From Leptodactylus fallax (Eukaryota > Chordata > Amphibia > Anura > Leptodactylidae), in the NCBI GenBank assembly GCA_947044405.1, contig CAMRHE010000028.1:10274001-10338000 (forward strand): a stretch of 64,000 bases of DNA. Reading direction: 5' to 3'. This document shows, in pieces, positions 24,477-36,119 of this stretch (within the stretch, counting starts at the first letter, position 1; the number at the start of each line of letters is the position of its first letter). Under the pieces are notes generated by a model, which was given only the letters and a program-made list of their open reading frames with translations, did not search any database and was not told the origin of the DNA. The position numbers and the translations under genes are program-made.

Positions 24477-25238
24477 TTAAAGGGGTTGTCTGGGATAATT
24501 TGATATTTATTAATCTAAGCTAAACACCAGTCCCTCCGCCTACCTTCTAAATTTCTATATTTACCCACATCACCGGGGCGGTCAAGTGACTGCCCTAGGC
24601 AGATTTTACAATTTTCCCATAACGTTATGTTTCCGCAATGGGGAAACAGAATGTCACCTATACTAACCCACCCACCTCCACCTCATCATACTTACCTGTC
24701 TTCTGGTCCGGACCTTCTGGGCATGGAACATCACTTCCTCTGGGTGGCAGGCACTTCCTCTTCTTGATATCTGCCAGCCACCCACAACTGCACATTAGAG
24801 CCAGAGTGCCGGCTTGCGCAGTAGGTGTGGGCAGTTGGCAGACATCAAGAAGAGGAGGTGCCAGCGGCCCAGAAGAAGTGACGTCCCATGCCTAGAAGGT
24901 CCGGACTGGAAGACAGGTAAGTATGATGAGGTGGGTTGAGTTAGTTAGAAAGGGCTAATAGTGGCGGCTAGCTAGGTAAACAGGGAGGGGGTGTGAGTGA
25001 GAAAGGGAGGGTGAGGGAGTTAGAGAGGGAGGTGGTGTGAGTCAGCTCTGAGTGAAGCCCAAGGCATCATGGTAGATGAAGGAAAACACAGAACAGGAAG
25101 ATACCCATGTAAACAAATCCTAAGATGCAAGGAGCTCACAGAGAAATCCAAAAATTACTCTAACCACTGCTAAAGGTATTTTGGTGCACTTATTAACCTA
25201 TTAATAGCACTGACTGATCTTTTTGAAAAACCCTTTAA
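24477..25238. mobile_element. TTAA-bounded palindromic MITE, copy B
   Basis: TTAA at 24477-24480 and 25235-25238, with AGGGGTTGTCTGGG at one end and AAAAACCCTTTAA at the other. The middle is a mirror: CCTCATCATACTTACCTGTC (24681-24700) against GACAGGTAAGTATGATGAGG (24912 onward), GGTCCGGACCTTCT against AGAAGGTCCGGAC, and CTTCTTGATATCTGCC against GGCAGACATCAAGAAG. This is the most complete of three copies. The 85-codon frame inside is not protein-like. Confidence 0.75.
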
Positions 25239-25239
25239 A

Positions 25240-25257
25240 TTAAAAAAAAATAATAAT

Positions 25258-25306
<49 letters not shown>
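25240..25306. repeat. (TA)n microsatellite after an AAT run
   Basis: Poly-A, then AATAATAATAATA, then about 22 TA units, directly beside the TTAA-bounded MITE. Confidence 0.95.
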
Positions 25307-25307
<1 letters not shown>

Positions 25308-25763
25308 CATAGCAACATATCCCACAGATAGAACTCTCTGCCCATAACTATGACACAGGAACCAAGTAGGGTCACCAGTTAACCGGTACATGCCCCGTGG
25401 TTATGCCCAGTCTAGTCCTTGTTGACTTATTAAGTGGACTGGGGTGCATTTGTCACTGCATACTTGGAAGGTGAAGGTTGAAGTCAGCATATACTGTAGC
25501 ACCTTCTTTCCTGCGGTTAATACCTTGGTACCTTCTTTCCTTTGTTGAATTTGGTCTGCATTCACATTCCATTTGGGTTGACATTTTGATTTTGTATTAT
25601 TGATATCCCTTCATGATATTATCGGGTTACCTCTACTTTCTATGTTACTTGATTGTATTCCCTGACAAGCTTCATGTCCTGAAGGCGAAAGACATTTAAC
25701 GGAATTTGACATATACAGTGTATGGAATTTAAGCTAAACGGTTTTTGGGACTTTTTTGACAAA
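25307..25763. other. No gene recognised
   Basis: Contains one short local duplication (ACCTTCTTTCCT twice at about 25500-25540). Otherwise nothing. Confidence 0.55.
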
Positions 25764-25771
25764 GGTAGAAC

Positions 25772-26202
25772 CAGGGGCGTAACTACTGGGGTAGCAGGTC
25801 TGAAAAGACCCCAGAGTATTGTTCATGGGTGGTCCACAATGGGGCATAATACTGTGTGCAGGGGCCACTATGGGATATAATACTGTGTGTAGAGGCCACT
25901 ATGGGGCATAATACTGTGTGCAGGGGCCACTATGGAGCATAATACTGTGTGCAGGGGCCACTATGGGGCATAATACTGTATGCAGGGACCACTATGGGGA
26001 ATAATACTGTATGCAGGGGCCACTATGGGGCATAATACTGTGTGTAGGGGCCACTATGGGGCATAATAGTGTGTGCAGGAATGCGGTTTGTGCTGGGGGG
26101 TTTGGAGGGGGCGTCCGGTGGGGTTAGGGGGCGGCAGTTCGGGGAGGGGGGGCCATGTCAAATGTGTTCCTTGGGGCCAAGCCATTCCTAGATACGCCAC
26201 TG
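25772..26202. mobile_element. hAT-type MITE carrying an internal 31-bp minisatellite
   Basis: Starts CAGGGGCGTAACTACTGG and ends CTAGATACGCCACTG, imperfect inverted ends. Flanked by 8-bp direct repeats, ggtagaac (25764-25771) and ggtaggac (26203-26210), 7 of 8 matching. Inside, about 25835-26077 holds eight 31-bp units of GGGGCATAATACTGTGTGCA followed by GGGGCCACTAT. The family also occurs at 45673-45922, and a single end (TAGTTATGCCCCTG) ends at 63635. Confidence 0.8.
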
Positions 26203-26228
26203 GGTAGGACCATACAGGGTCCAGCTTA

Positions 26229-27194
26229 TCAATAATAATAATAATAATAATAATCATCCTTTAATAGTCCCACCATGGGGAAATTCAGTGTGTTACAGCA
26301 GCAAAGATACAAATACAAATACAACATTTACAAGAATGTTCCGAGGTAGAGGTATTTCATTGATAGTAGGCAGACAGATAAGAAGGAGCAGGGAGGGGGA
26401 TATCCCAGACAGAAAGTTATTTTAGTTGTCTGTATGGCCTGATCTCCATTTAGGTCTGTGTTGGTTGTACAGCCTGACCGCAGTGGGGAGGAAAGACTTC
26501 CGATAGCGCTCCTTCTCACACTTAGGGTGAAGTAGTCGGTCACTGACAGTACTGCCCAGCGCTATCACACTCTCATGCATGGGATGAGACTTATTTTTCC
26601 GCATGGAGCACACCACGGACAGTATCCTTCTGTCACTCACTGCCTGCACCGGGTCCAGTGGGCTCCCCAGGACAGAGCTGGCCCTCCTAATCAGCTTGTC
26701 GAGTTTATTTCTATTCCTGGATGATATACTGCTCCCCAGCAGGCCACTTCTAAGAAGATGGCTGATGCCACTACAGAGTTGAAAAAGTCCTAAGAAGTGC
26801 CTCCTGGACTCCAAAGGCTCTTAGCCTCCTAAGCAGGTAGAACCTGCTGTGGCCCTTCCTAGACAGGACCTCCATGTGATCAGCCCAGTCCAGCTTATTA
26901 TTAAGGAGCACACCCAGGTACTTATAGGTCTTGACAATCACTATGCCCATCCCCTGGATGTCCACTGGTTTAGGAGGGCATCCGCATTTACGGAAGTCCA
27001 CCACCATCTCCTTGGTCTTCCCAGCATTAATCCTCAGGTGGTTCCGGTGGCACCAGTCCACAAAATCCCGATTCAGTTATCTGTACTCCCTGTCATCATC
27101 GTCTGTGATAAGGCCTACTATTGCAGAGTCATCAGATACTTCTGTAGGTAGCAGCTAGATGAGTTGTACCTAAAATCTGCAGTGTACAGTGTGA
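26229..27194 (-). mobile_element. 5'-truncated L2/Rex1-like LINE, copy 1
   Basis: Reverse-oriented non-LTR retrotransposon ending in an (ATT)n tail (seen as AATAATAAT at 26229-26252), after a 3' UTR that matches the copy at 53306-53517 (GAATTTCCCCA...GTGGGACTATTAAAGGA). It is 5'-truncated in the reverse transcriptase near FTLYTADF; beyond 27194 the similarity to the longer copy stops. Clade assignment is from protein flavour and tail only. Confidence 0.85.
26422..27194 (-). pseudogene. Reverse transcriptase C-terminal half, frameshifted
   Basis: Two overlapping frames give the C-terminal RT region: 26771-27061 (DWCHRNHLRINAGKTKEMVVDF, TYKYLGVLLNNKLDW, the RT thumb-side motif) and 26422-26814 (ASSVLGSPLDPV, ILSVVCSMRKNKSHPMH, SFLPTAVRLYNQHRP). 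The catalytic YxDD region near 27135 has lost one T relative to the longer copy, shifting the frame there as well. A further shift lies near 26790. Dead copy; it supplies the minus-strand relative of 52664-53305. Confidence 0.85.
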
Positions 27195-27850
27195 AGCTTC
27201 AGGTTTCAGTCTGGGCTGCGTCTGGTTAGGGCTGTGGCTCTGAAGTTAGGAATTATAGGATATACTAAGCAATTTCTGTATTGCTGAATTGCTTGAGAGG
27301 GAGAGTAACTGTCTCCTTGCTAAATTCCATAGCAGAAGTAGGAGTCTGGTTTGATGTCTGAAACGCAGTATCAACCTGTGATCCAGCATCACCATACCAT
27401 CCATGTTTTGATCAGGCCACAGCAGTTCTGCCAGAGCATTCAGTTTTCATTTTCAGGTGTCCCTGGTGTCTTCCAGCCTCCTCTATGACGTCAGCAGCTC
27501 CAGGTTATCATGATGTTATCCCCACCCACATGACCACTGAGGCTCATCCACAGTCCTCAGTGGTGACCCGGGGCTGCTAATGTCACAGAGGAGGCTGAAA
27601 GAATGAAGACCACACACTGTGATGGTGGCCAGGAAAATGAAGAAAGGAGAGTATGAACTGTTTGTTATTTTTCTCCCTCCCCTGGGTCTTTATTTTTTAT
27701 AATTGTGGTGTACGAGGAGACACAGAGTATAGCAATAGCATTTCCCGTTTTCTCAAAACAAAACTTGCAGGAGATCCTTGTGAATACTCATGAAACAAAT
27801 CTGAAAGGTTTGCCCATGACTAATACTAATAAATTTGTGATACACATATT
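27195..27850. other. No gene recognised
   Basis: 27440-27640 has loosely inverted words (CCTCCTCTATGACGTCAGCAG against CTAATGTCACAGAGGAGG), suggesting a decayed palindromic repeat. Nothing coding. Confidence 0.45.
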
Positions 27851-27852
27851 TG

Positions 27853-28880
27853 AAAGAGTAAGGGAGGACACATCTGTATCTGGGCATGTCCAGCCAAGAC
27901 AATGGGTAAGGGAGGACAGATCTGTATCTGGGCATATCCAGCCAAGAAAATGGGTAAGGGAGGACGCATCTGTATCTGGGCATATCCAGCCAAGAAAATG
28001 GGTAAGGGAGGACACATCTGTATCTGGGCATGTCCAGCCAAGACAATGGGTAAGGGAGGACACATCTGTATCTGGACATGTCCAGCCAAGATAATGGGTA
28101 AGGGAGGACACATCTGTATCTAGGCATATCCAGCCAAGAAAATGGGTAAGGGAGGACACATCTGTATCTGGACATGTCCAGCTGAGACAATGGGTAAGGG
28201 AGGACACATCTGTATCTGGACATGTCCAGCCAAGACAATGGGTAAGGGAGGACACATCTGTATCTGGACATGTCCAGCTAGGACAATAGGTAAGGAAGGA
28301 CACATCTGTATCTGGGCATATCCAGCCAAGAGAATGGGTAAGGGAGGACACATCTGTATCTGGACATGTCCAGCCGAGACAATGGGTAAGGGAGGACACA
28401 TTTGTATCTGGACATCTCCAGCCAAGACAATGGGTAAGGGAGGACACATCTGTATCTGGACATGTCCAGCCAAGACAATGGATAAGGGAGGACGCATTTG
28501 TATCTGGACATGTCCAGCCAAGACAATGGGTAAGGGATGACACATCTGTATCTGGACATGAACAGCAAAGACAATGGATAAGGGAGGACACATTTGTATC
28601 TGGACATGTCCAGTCAAGACAATGGGTAAGGGATGACACATCTGTATCTGGACATGAACATCCAAGACAATGGGTAAGGGAGGACAGAAGTGTATCTGGA
28701 CATGTCCAGCCAAGACAATGGGTAAGGGAGGACAGATCTGTATCTGGGCATGTCCAGCCAAGACAATGGGTAAGGGAGGACACATATGTACCTGGACATG
28801 TCCAGCCAAGACAATGGGTAAGGGAGGACATATCTGTATCTGGATATGTCCAGCCAAGACAATGCATAAGGTAGGTCACA
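27853..28880. repeat. 48-bp minisatellite, 21 units
   Basis: Unit: GGTAAGGGAGGACACATCTG, TATCTGGACATGTCC, AGCCAAGACAATG. Units match each other at roughly 90 percent. Because 48 is a multiple of three and the unit lacks stops in most frames, all three minus frames and two plus frames stay open for long distances (up to 453 codons, 27788-29149). Each unit holds a 10-mer GGACATGTCC or variant; 13 of 21 fit RRRCWWGYYY, the p53 half-site consensus. No start context, splice structure or codon bias suggests a protein. Confidence 0.92.
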
Positions 28881-29434
28881 TCTGTAGACAAAAAGTTTGC
28901 CTTTGAGCCACATTTTTGTACCTCACATAATAAAAAATATATGCAGGCATATCCATATGACAAGGCAAGTCTAATCATTGCACATGTTATAAAAAAAATA
29001 AAAATAAATAAATAATAATAATATAGCAATGTACAATGTTCAGTGGTGTGAAAGTATTTGTGAAAATAATGGATCTCATGTTTTTCTTTCTGGGCAAAAT
29101 TAGGTAAATAAATAAATAAATAAATAAAATAATTCTCAAATTCCTGCACTAGCCGTGATAAGCAGAATATGTATTAGGCTCCTCAACAATCTTGCATCAC
29201 AAAGCTAGTTGATTGCCGATTGTATTTACCACGAATAATGAACATTATTAAATGACTGAAGATTGCTCTATTTAAATGCATTAAAGGAAATCAAAAGTAG
29301 ACGTGAGGGCGAATAGTGTGAAGGTGAGACAAAACTGTAATTACGTGTCCAAAGAATGTCGATGCCAAAAAATGCTGCTCAAAAGTGAACTGGATGCCAC
29401 CAAAGAAAGAATGTCTAAGACACAGTTCTTATCT

Positions 29435-29436
<2 letters not shown>
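28881..29436. other. No gene; AAAT/AAT-rich
   Basis: 28988-29022 is an A/AAT-rich run and 29103-29128 is (AAAT)n. The rest is unremarkable. Confidence 0.6.
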
Positions 29437-29489
<53 letters not shown>

Positions 29490-29537
29490 CATATCTATCT
29501 ATTTATTATCTATCTATCTCATATCTATCTATCTATT

Positions 29538-29577
<40 letters not shown>
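29437..29577. repeat. TATC microsatellite
   Basis: (TATC)n broken by TCATA and TTTAT. Ends directly against a 49-bp inverted repeat at 29580. Confidence 0.95.
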
Positions 29578-29579
29578 GC

Positions 29580-29725
29580 ATAACTTCAAAAAACAGGTGG
29601 CACACCAAAGAATATGTGGTAAAGTGAAGGAGCTTTAATGCCTCCTGCTGCAACGTTTCGGTTCAAAGTGCCTGTTTCACTTTTACCACATATTCTTTGG
29701 TGTGCCGCCTGTTTTTTGAAGTTAT
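29580..29725. repeat. Inverted repeat, 49-bp arms, 47-bp loop
   Basis: The left arm 29580-29628 (ATAACTTCAAAAAACAGG...) and right arm 29676-29725 (...CCTGTTTTTTGAAGTTAT) are reverse complements with one mismatch and one single-base indel. The loop contains GCAACGTTTCGGTTC. The structure lies between two TATC microsatellites (29437-29577 and 29804-29920) and looks like a terminal fragment of a mobile element that I cannot name. Confidence 0.85.
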
Positions 29726-29803
29726 ACTGAACTGGACAGATCCTTTTTCCTATTGATGAGCACCCTATGTTTATACTGCTGAGGTCTAATATACATTTTG
29801 TTT

Positions 29804-29813
29804 ATCTATCTGC

Positions 29814-29863
<50 letters not shown>

Positions 29864-29920
29864 CTCTATCTATCTTTCTATCTATCTCATATCTATCATC
29901 TATCTAGCTATCTATCTATC
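29804..29920. repeat. TATC microsatellite, left of the inserted Tc1 copy
   Basis: (TATC)n continues on the far side of the Tc1 element at 30847-30905, so the two parts were one array before insertion. Confidence 0.95.
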
Positions 29921-30905
<985 letters not shown>

Positions 30906-30938
30906 AATGAGTAGTGACAAATAACGAATATGATGTCA

Positions 30939-31380
30939 TTAAAGAGGACCTTTCCCCATCTCCACCAATTCCAGTTCTTAGCATCTGTTAATAGCCGCCC
31001 CTCCACTGATTCCAGCACAGTTGCAATTTTCTCTCTAGCTTCCACCATTCCTGAGTAACAAGCTCAGTTAGTTTTGGTGCCTGATGCACTATTTAAGTTC
31101 TGTACTGTCAGGTGGGCAGTGTCAGACAAGGGGTGTGATTCCTAGCTTCAATCATGGGCAGCCAGTGTCAGGGCTCAGAATCACACCCCCTTTGTCTGCT
31201 CCTACCTGACACCGCCCACCTGATTCTACAGAAACTAAATGGCATATCAGGCACCAAACCTAACAGCATTGACTGTTGAGGAACAGTGGGGGCTAGAGAA
31301 AAATTCCAACTGTGCCAGAATCAGTGGAGGGGGTCTATTAAATTATGTAAAGAGCTGGATTTGTTGGTGATGGAGAAAGG
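30939..31380. mobile_element. Palindromic MITE, about 440 bp
   Basis: Starts TTAAAGAGGACCTTTCCCC. The two halves are inverted copies: TTCTGTACTGTCAGGTGGGC against ACCGCCCACCTGATTCTACA, GTCAGACAAGGGGTGTGATT against AATCACACCCCCTTTGTCTG, and CCACTGATTCCAGCACAGTT against AACTGTGCCAGAATCAGTGG. The right end is not a clean TTAA. No open frame. Confidence 0.7.
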
Positions 31381-31740
31381 GATTTACTGGGCTAGAATTA
31401 TTGAAGTCCTATCCGATTCTTATCAGATCAATTGGGTTCCAGCAACTGGCACCCACAAGCAGCTGATATAAAGGGGTTGGAGCAGGAAGAAGTCAGCTCG
31501 ATTCTCTGTGTAGTGGTGGAACTATCTGCAGTTTAGGTCCTATTAAAGTGAATGGGAGCTGATCTGCAGTACCTGGTCTGGCCACTACACAGAGAACAGT
31601 GCTTTCTGCTTCCTGCTCTATTCATATGTATTAGCTACTTAGAGCAGATGATTGATGGAGGGTGTTGGGTGTTGGACCCCCTGATCTAATATTGATCACC
31701 TATCCCTAAGATAAGTTATCAATACCTTTAGTCTAAAAAA
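31381..31740. mobile_element. Second palindromic MITE remnant
   Basis: Inverted words around a core at 31480-31620: GGAGCAGGAAGAAG against CTTCCTGCTC and TTCTCTGTGTAGTGG against CCACTACACAGAGAA. The outer part has TATCAGATCAATTGGGTTCC against GGACCCCCTGATCTAATATTG. It abuts the previous MITE. The class is not determined. Confidence 0.55.
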
Positions 31741-32480
31741 CTCCTGAAAGGTCATCAAAGCCATAGAAAAGAGGCAAATGTCTTAAAATTATCATACACC
31801 TAGAGGCAAAATACAGTTAGGGCCCTTTTAGACAGTCAAAACAAGCAGGGCAATGATCAGGTATGGATGTTCCTAGGAACACCGAACACCCAACTAAGGA
31901 TCAACTGACAGTAGGAACCCACAAAAGCCATTTATCAGCAACGATTGTTCATAGGAATTATCATTGCCCATAATTGGCCTGATTTGTGACAAATAATGGT
32001 ATTGTAATGTCTCACTGTGAACACTACAAACATGGTAGGGTGTAATATTACTGTGACTATGCATCTATGCCTTTAAGGGAGCAAAACATTTGGTCTTAGA
32101 GTGGAGCTGATAGTATGAACAAAACTAACAAAACCACTTCTAAACCACTTATATACTGCGTTAGGGGTGATATTGGCATAGTGAGTTTCAAAATTTTTTT
32201 TTTTTTTGTCATGATGCTAACATAAAGACTGAGAGATCCCAAAGTGTGGCAAACACTGACAAAAATGGTGCTCTGGCCGGTGCGCCCAAATCCGGGTACA
32301 TCAAACAGCTGATCCTTATATGGACTAAAAGTTCTTTGCTGCAAAATTAAACTTTGACACAAAAACGTCTCTTCACTGTGTCACTAACCAGCCCTACAGC
32401 ATCATATAAGGTTAGGAAGCAGTTCTGGTGATGGTTTGTAGACTATATAATACATAAATATATGACAATATATATAATAC
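31741..32480. other. No gene recognised
   Basis: Short open frames only; a T run near 32200. Confidence 0.55.
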
Positions 32481-32489
32481 AAATGTATG

Positions 32490-33105
32490 TGGACTCATGT
32501 ATGCACAGTATGCAAATATACTGTATATAGTACATATATGTATGCACTGTATTATATTATGCGTATACTGTATGTTGTATATATTATATGTGCACATATA
32601 TACAGTATATATTTCTGTGTATTTTGATATACAGTATGTGTTACCATATTACCATATTATTTACATATTATCATTATTACCATATTTTTTGCATTTATTA
32701 TGTGTATGTACTGTATATATGTATGTGTGTGTGTACTCTGTGGATGCATGTATGTACAGTATGTATACATACTGTATATAGTATATCTATGTATGTATTA
32801 TATTATATTGTATATATCATATGTGTGCATATAAACAGTATATATACTATATTTATGTGTATTATGTCATATAGTATGTCTTATATTTTATTCATGCATT
32901 ATGTGTATGTACTGTATATATGTATGTGTGTGTGTACTCTGTGGATTCATGTATGTACAATATGTATACATACTGTATATAGTACATCTATGTATGTATT
33001 ATATTATATTGTATATATCATATGTGTGCATATAAACAGTATATATAATATATTTATGTGTATTATGTCATACAGTATGTCTAATATTTTATGCATGCAT
33101 TATGT
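32490..33105. repeat. TA/TG-rich tandem repeat with 201-bp unit, 3 units
   Basis: 32701-32901 and 32902-33102 are close direct copies (TGTGTATGTACTGTATATAT ... CATGCATTA), offset by exactly 201 bp; 32490-32700 is a more diverged unit. The unit length is divisible by three, so a 198-codon plus-strand frame (32588-33184) runs through it; its Tyr/Ile/Val/Cys-rich composition is just translated TA/TG repeat. Confidence 0.85.
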
Positions 33106-35240
33106 GTATGTATGTATGTGCATATATACATGTGCTTATTTTGCACTGTTAAAATTTCCCAAATCTGCAAAAAAACGGCAGTGATTTTTTTGTTTCATTT
33201 ACATGAGAAATGGAACACTGAGAAAATCTATGCATTAAAAATGAATTAACCGTATGATTATTAATTGTGCACTTTCCGATCCCTTTGTGCTGTATTCCAT
33301 GTTTCTTGAATCTCATTTGAATCCTTTGGCTAAGTAATGTGTCAGGGGGGGACACTATCAAGAATCTCCGAGTTACTTTAAAAAGCAGGACAACCCTGCC
33401 AGATTAGAATACCAATGAGAGGGGTGAAGAAGCCTCTACTATAGTTGGAGGGCAGCTCTCAGTCTGAAAAATACCTGAAAAAAATGGACCTCTGTGGACT
33501 AATTTTCAGAATCCCACTGTAAAGTGGGCTCATGTCAATCATCAGAATAGACAGCTTTATTCACTGATACAAACTAGTTATACATTCAAGAGCTGCCAGA
33601 AGATCTTCATTAAAAAAGACACTGGACATGAAAAGAGCCGACTTGTTTTATTATAATACTTCAAAACCAGCATTTTGTTTTATATGTTCTTAGAAATGTA
33701 TTAGCTCTTTGCTGTAATTTATAAAAGTGCCCGGGAAGAAACAAATGGGAACGTTGTTGTTTTTCCTCTTCCTAAATGCATTAAAATCTTTTGCTATCTT
33801 CTAAATAGATTCATTTCTTTGAATAACAAGTAAGAAAAAAAAAAGTTTCCAGAGGTAAAATCAAAATTCTTTTTAATCTTTTTTTTTGCTTCAGAAAAAA
33901 ATTGATAGACAGAGATGACTTTGTAAAATGTCCACTGACTATATCATTAAAGGCTATATGAAAGCTATTGGAGAAATAAAGACTTCAAACCATTTCTGAA
34001 ATTAGAAGTTGTACGTTTTAAAGCGTAGAATAGAGGAAGAGCCACGATCCACCGCTGTCGCCATATGACATAGATACATGTAATTATAGAATTGCACAAG
34101 GGGCTTGGCTTCTGAGATACTTCACTTCAAAAAATTGCTCAACTTTTTTGTTTTATTTTGGTAAGAGTTTATGACCCTTCCAAAAGATCCAAGTACTAAT
34201 AAAAAAATTTGCTAGATTGTTAAAAAATATTAAAAATAAGTTACACTCACCTCATTGGTCCCTGGACATTCCTGTTCCACCAGTTTTAGGTCAACTTCCA
34301 ATCTCTGTATCTCGGCTTCCAATGGTGTTGTACAGATTATTGGCTGAATTGGTGACTTGTCAACATGGCTAAGATCACTGTTGTATCTAGTGATTGTTTT
34401 ATGGTTGAGATGCAAAGGCAAATGATAGCAAAATCAGGAACTGGCTGATAACAGCGAGCAATAGAAAAAGCGATTTGAAATCAGTACTGCAATGCCAGCT
34501 AGAGACAGACACCCAGATGCCTTCACCATCGCTAGCCGCAAGACCAGATGGACTTTGCAGAATCTGATGGTCTGAATTGTCACCAAACAATAACTGTACT
34601 GGTAATAAATGCTCTACAAACCTAAACCAAACAAGAACCCACAATTAGCTTACTGGGCAAATCAGAAACAGGAGAATAGTCGTCCAGGCAAAAGGGTCAA
34701 AACCAAGAGCAGACGTCAGAGGCAGAATACAAAAGCAATATCCAGTAAAAAGCCAAGGGTCAAATCCGAACAGGTATGTCAATCACAGAATCAGCAGGCA
34801 AACGAATAACCAAAGAACAAGTTAAGGGTCAGTAAAGCAATCTAATACGCACAATCTGGTTTAGCCAAACTAGAGAAACTAAATTAGTCGGCAACCTGGG
34901 TCAGGAGAGAGGGGTCTTATATAGGCCTCCTCAGCTGATAATTGGACAAGCACAGGAAACTTCTGAAACTGCAGAAGCTTTCCAGTTTTTTTTTGCTTTT
35001 TTTGTATATATCTGAAAAGATCTGTCAAGGGTAGTAGAGCTGTACAGTATTTTAGAGGGGTAGGCCAAAATTCCAAAGTGTTGCTCATCAATGCAAATAC
35101 ATTGACTTATCAATAATGTGTGTATCTTCTGGAATGTACACCAAGAATATGCCCTGGTATGTGTATGTCCTTCAGCTGGTCACCACTGCTTACATTTGCC
35201 AGTAGTTTTCCGGGTCAGGCAGGAATACTGAGACTTGCTA
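33106..35240. other. No gene recognised; weak interspersed repeat at 34600-34950
   Basis: 33640-34030 is repeat-free and AT-rich. 34600-34950 (AGAACCCACAATTAGC, AAGAGCAGACGTCAGAGGC, AGGGGTCTTATATAGGCC) resembles a dispersed frog repeat from memory, with a possible TATATA box-like word at 34917; I cannot classify it. Confidence 0.35.
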
Positions 35241-35241
35241 T

Positions 35242-35480
35242 GGCTAGGTTCACATCTGCATCAGACTCCGTTGCAGATTTGGCCAAAAATTGGCTTAAAG
35301 AAAAGTCCTGTACAGAGGAATTTTCTCTCCAGTATAAAACCAGCAGAAACCTGTTGGACACCTGGTGAATCCCATTATAGTCTATGGGGTCTGCGGGTAA
35401 CCGATGTTTTAGCAGACCGGCTCTCCGTTGTTCGGGTCCCCTGAATGATGGAGAGATCAATGCTTAGTGTGAACCTAGCC
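35242..35480. mobile_element. PIF/Harbinger-like MITE, 239 bp
   Basis: Starts GGCTAGGTTCACATCTGC and ends TTAGTGTGAACCTAGCC, inverted ends, with TAT on both sides (35239-35241 and 35481-35483) as a 3-bp target duplication. The interior shares TATAGTCTATGGG and GGGTAACCG with the element at 9628-9891. Non-coding. Confidence 0.7.
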
Positions 35481-35483
35481 TAT

Positions 35484-36119
35484 CTTATATATATCATGGG
35501 TCTCTCCATGTTCGGTGAGCCTGGACATGCATTGCGTTGTCAGTCTCACTGCACAAAGTAAGCACATGCAATGTACATATCACTCTACATGAAGCAGAAG
35601 GAGTTCAGGAGAGTACTAAGGATGAGCCACCTGAGTAGCCACATGAGAGGGAGAGAGATGTTGGTTCTATGGGGACTGAAGAGATAGACTGTGCATACAA
35701 TACATAAAAGGCAGCTTTGTAGGAAGCTAGGAGAAGCTGCAAGGGGCTTGTGGGATATGTAGTCCATTTCAAACAAAGGACAGTCAAATTTGCTTGACAG
35801 CAGGACTGCCCAGATTGCTGCATAAAACAGGAAAACCAATGATGGAACATAAGGTTGGAAGGAGAAAACAAAACCATTAAGTAAGCTGCTAATGGCATGT
35901 TTCTGTTTGCAAAGTTAGAAGGATACTGATGTTTTTGAAAAAATACCAGATTGTGGGGTAATTCCTTTAAGGTGCTCCTAGTTGTGAACATTATTGGAGA
36001 GATGAGACCAAGTAGCAGCTCTAGCTTTGGTGCACCATTCATTTCATCGCCCCTGTAGTGGTCTCTAATAGTGATGGGCAAACCTTGTATAATTTAATTT
36101 GCGAATATTAGCAAGGTAC
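35484..36119. other. No gene recognised
   Basis: A 158-codon minus-strand frame (35605-36081) crosses here. It has no motif I recognise and its composition is like translated non-coding DNA. Confidence 0.5.

Noticed and set aside
24684..24930. Real exon boundaries at CAGGTAAGTATG words
   Set aside because: No acceptor, open exon or coding similarity beside them, and the words recur at the same place in other MITE copies.
27853..28880. CRISPR-like array
   Set aside because: Units are contiguous with no unique spacers and the genome is eukaryotic. The same applies to the arrays at 40960, 45923 and 50060.
27788..29149. 453-codon minus-strand frame with 16-residue repeats
   Set aside because: It is the translation of the 48-bp minisatellite; several other frames are equally open and there is no domain or start context.
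32588..33184. 198-codon Tyr/Ile/Cys-rich frame
   Set aside because: Translation of TA/TG-rich 201-bp tandem units; no protein-like features.
34600..34950. LTR retrotransposon end with a TATA box
   Set aside because: No paired LTR, primer-binding site or polypurine tract found; the TATATA word is common in this AT-rich DNA.
35605..36081. 158-codon minus-strand frame
   Set aside because: No motif, low-information composition, no neighbouring exon signals; within chance length for the window.
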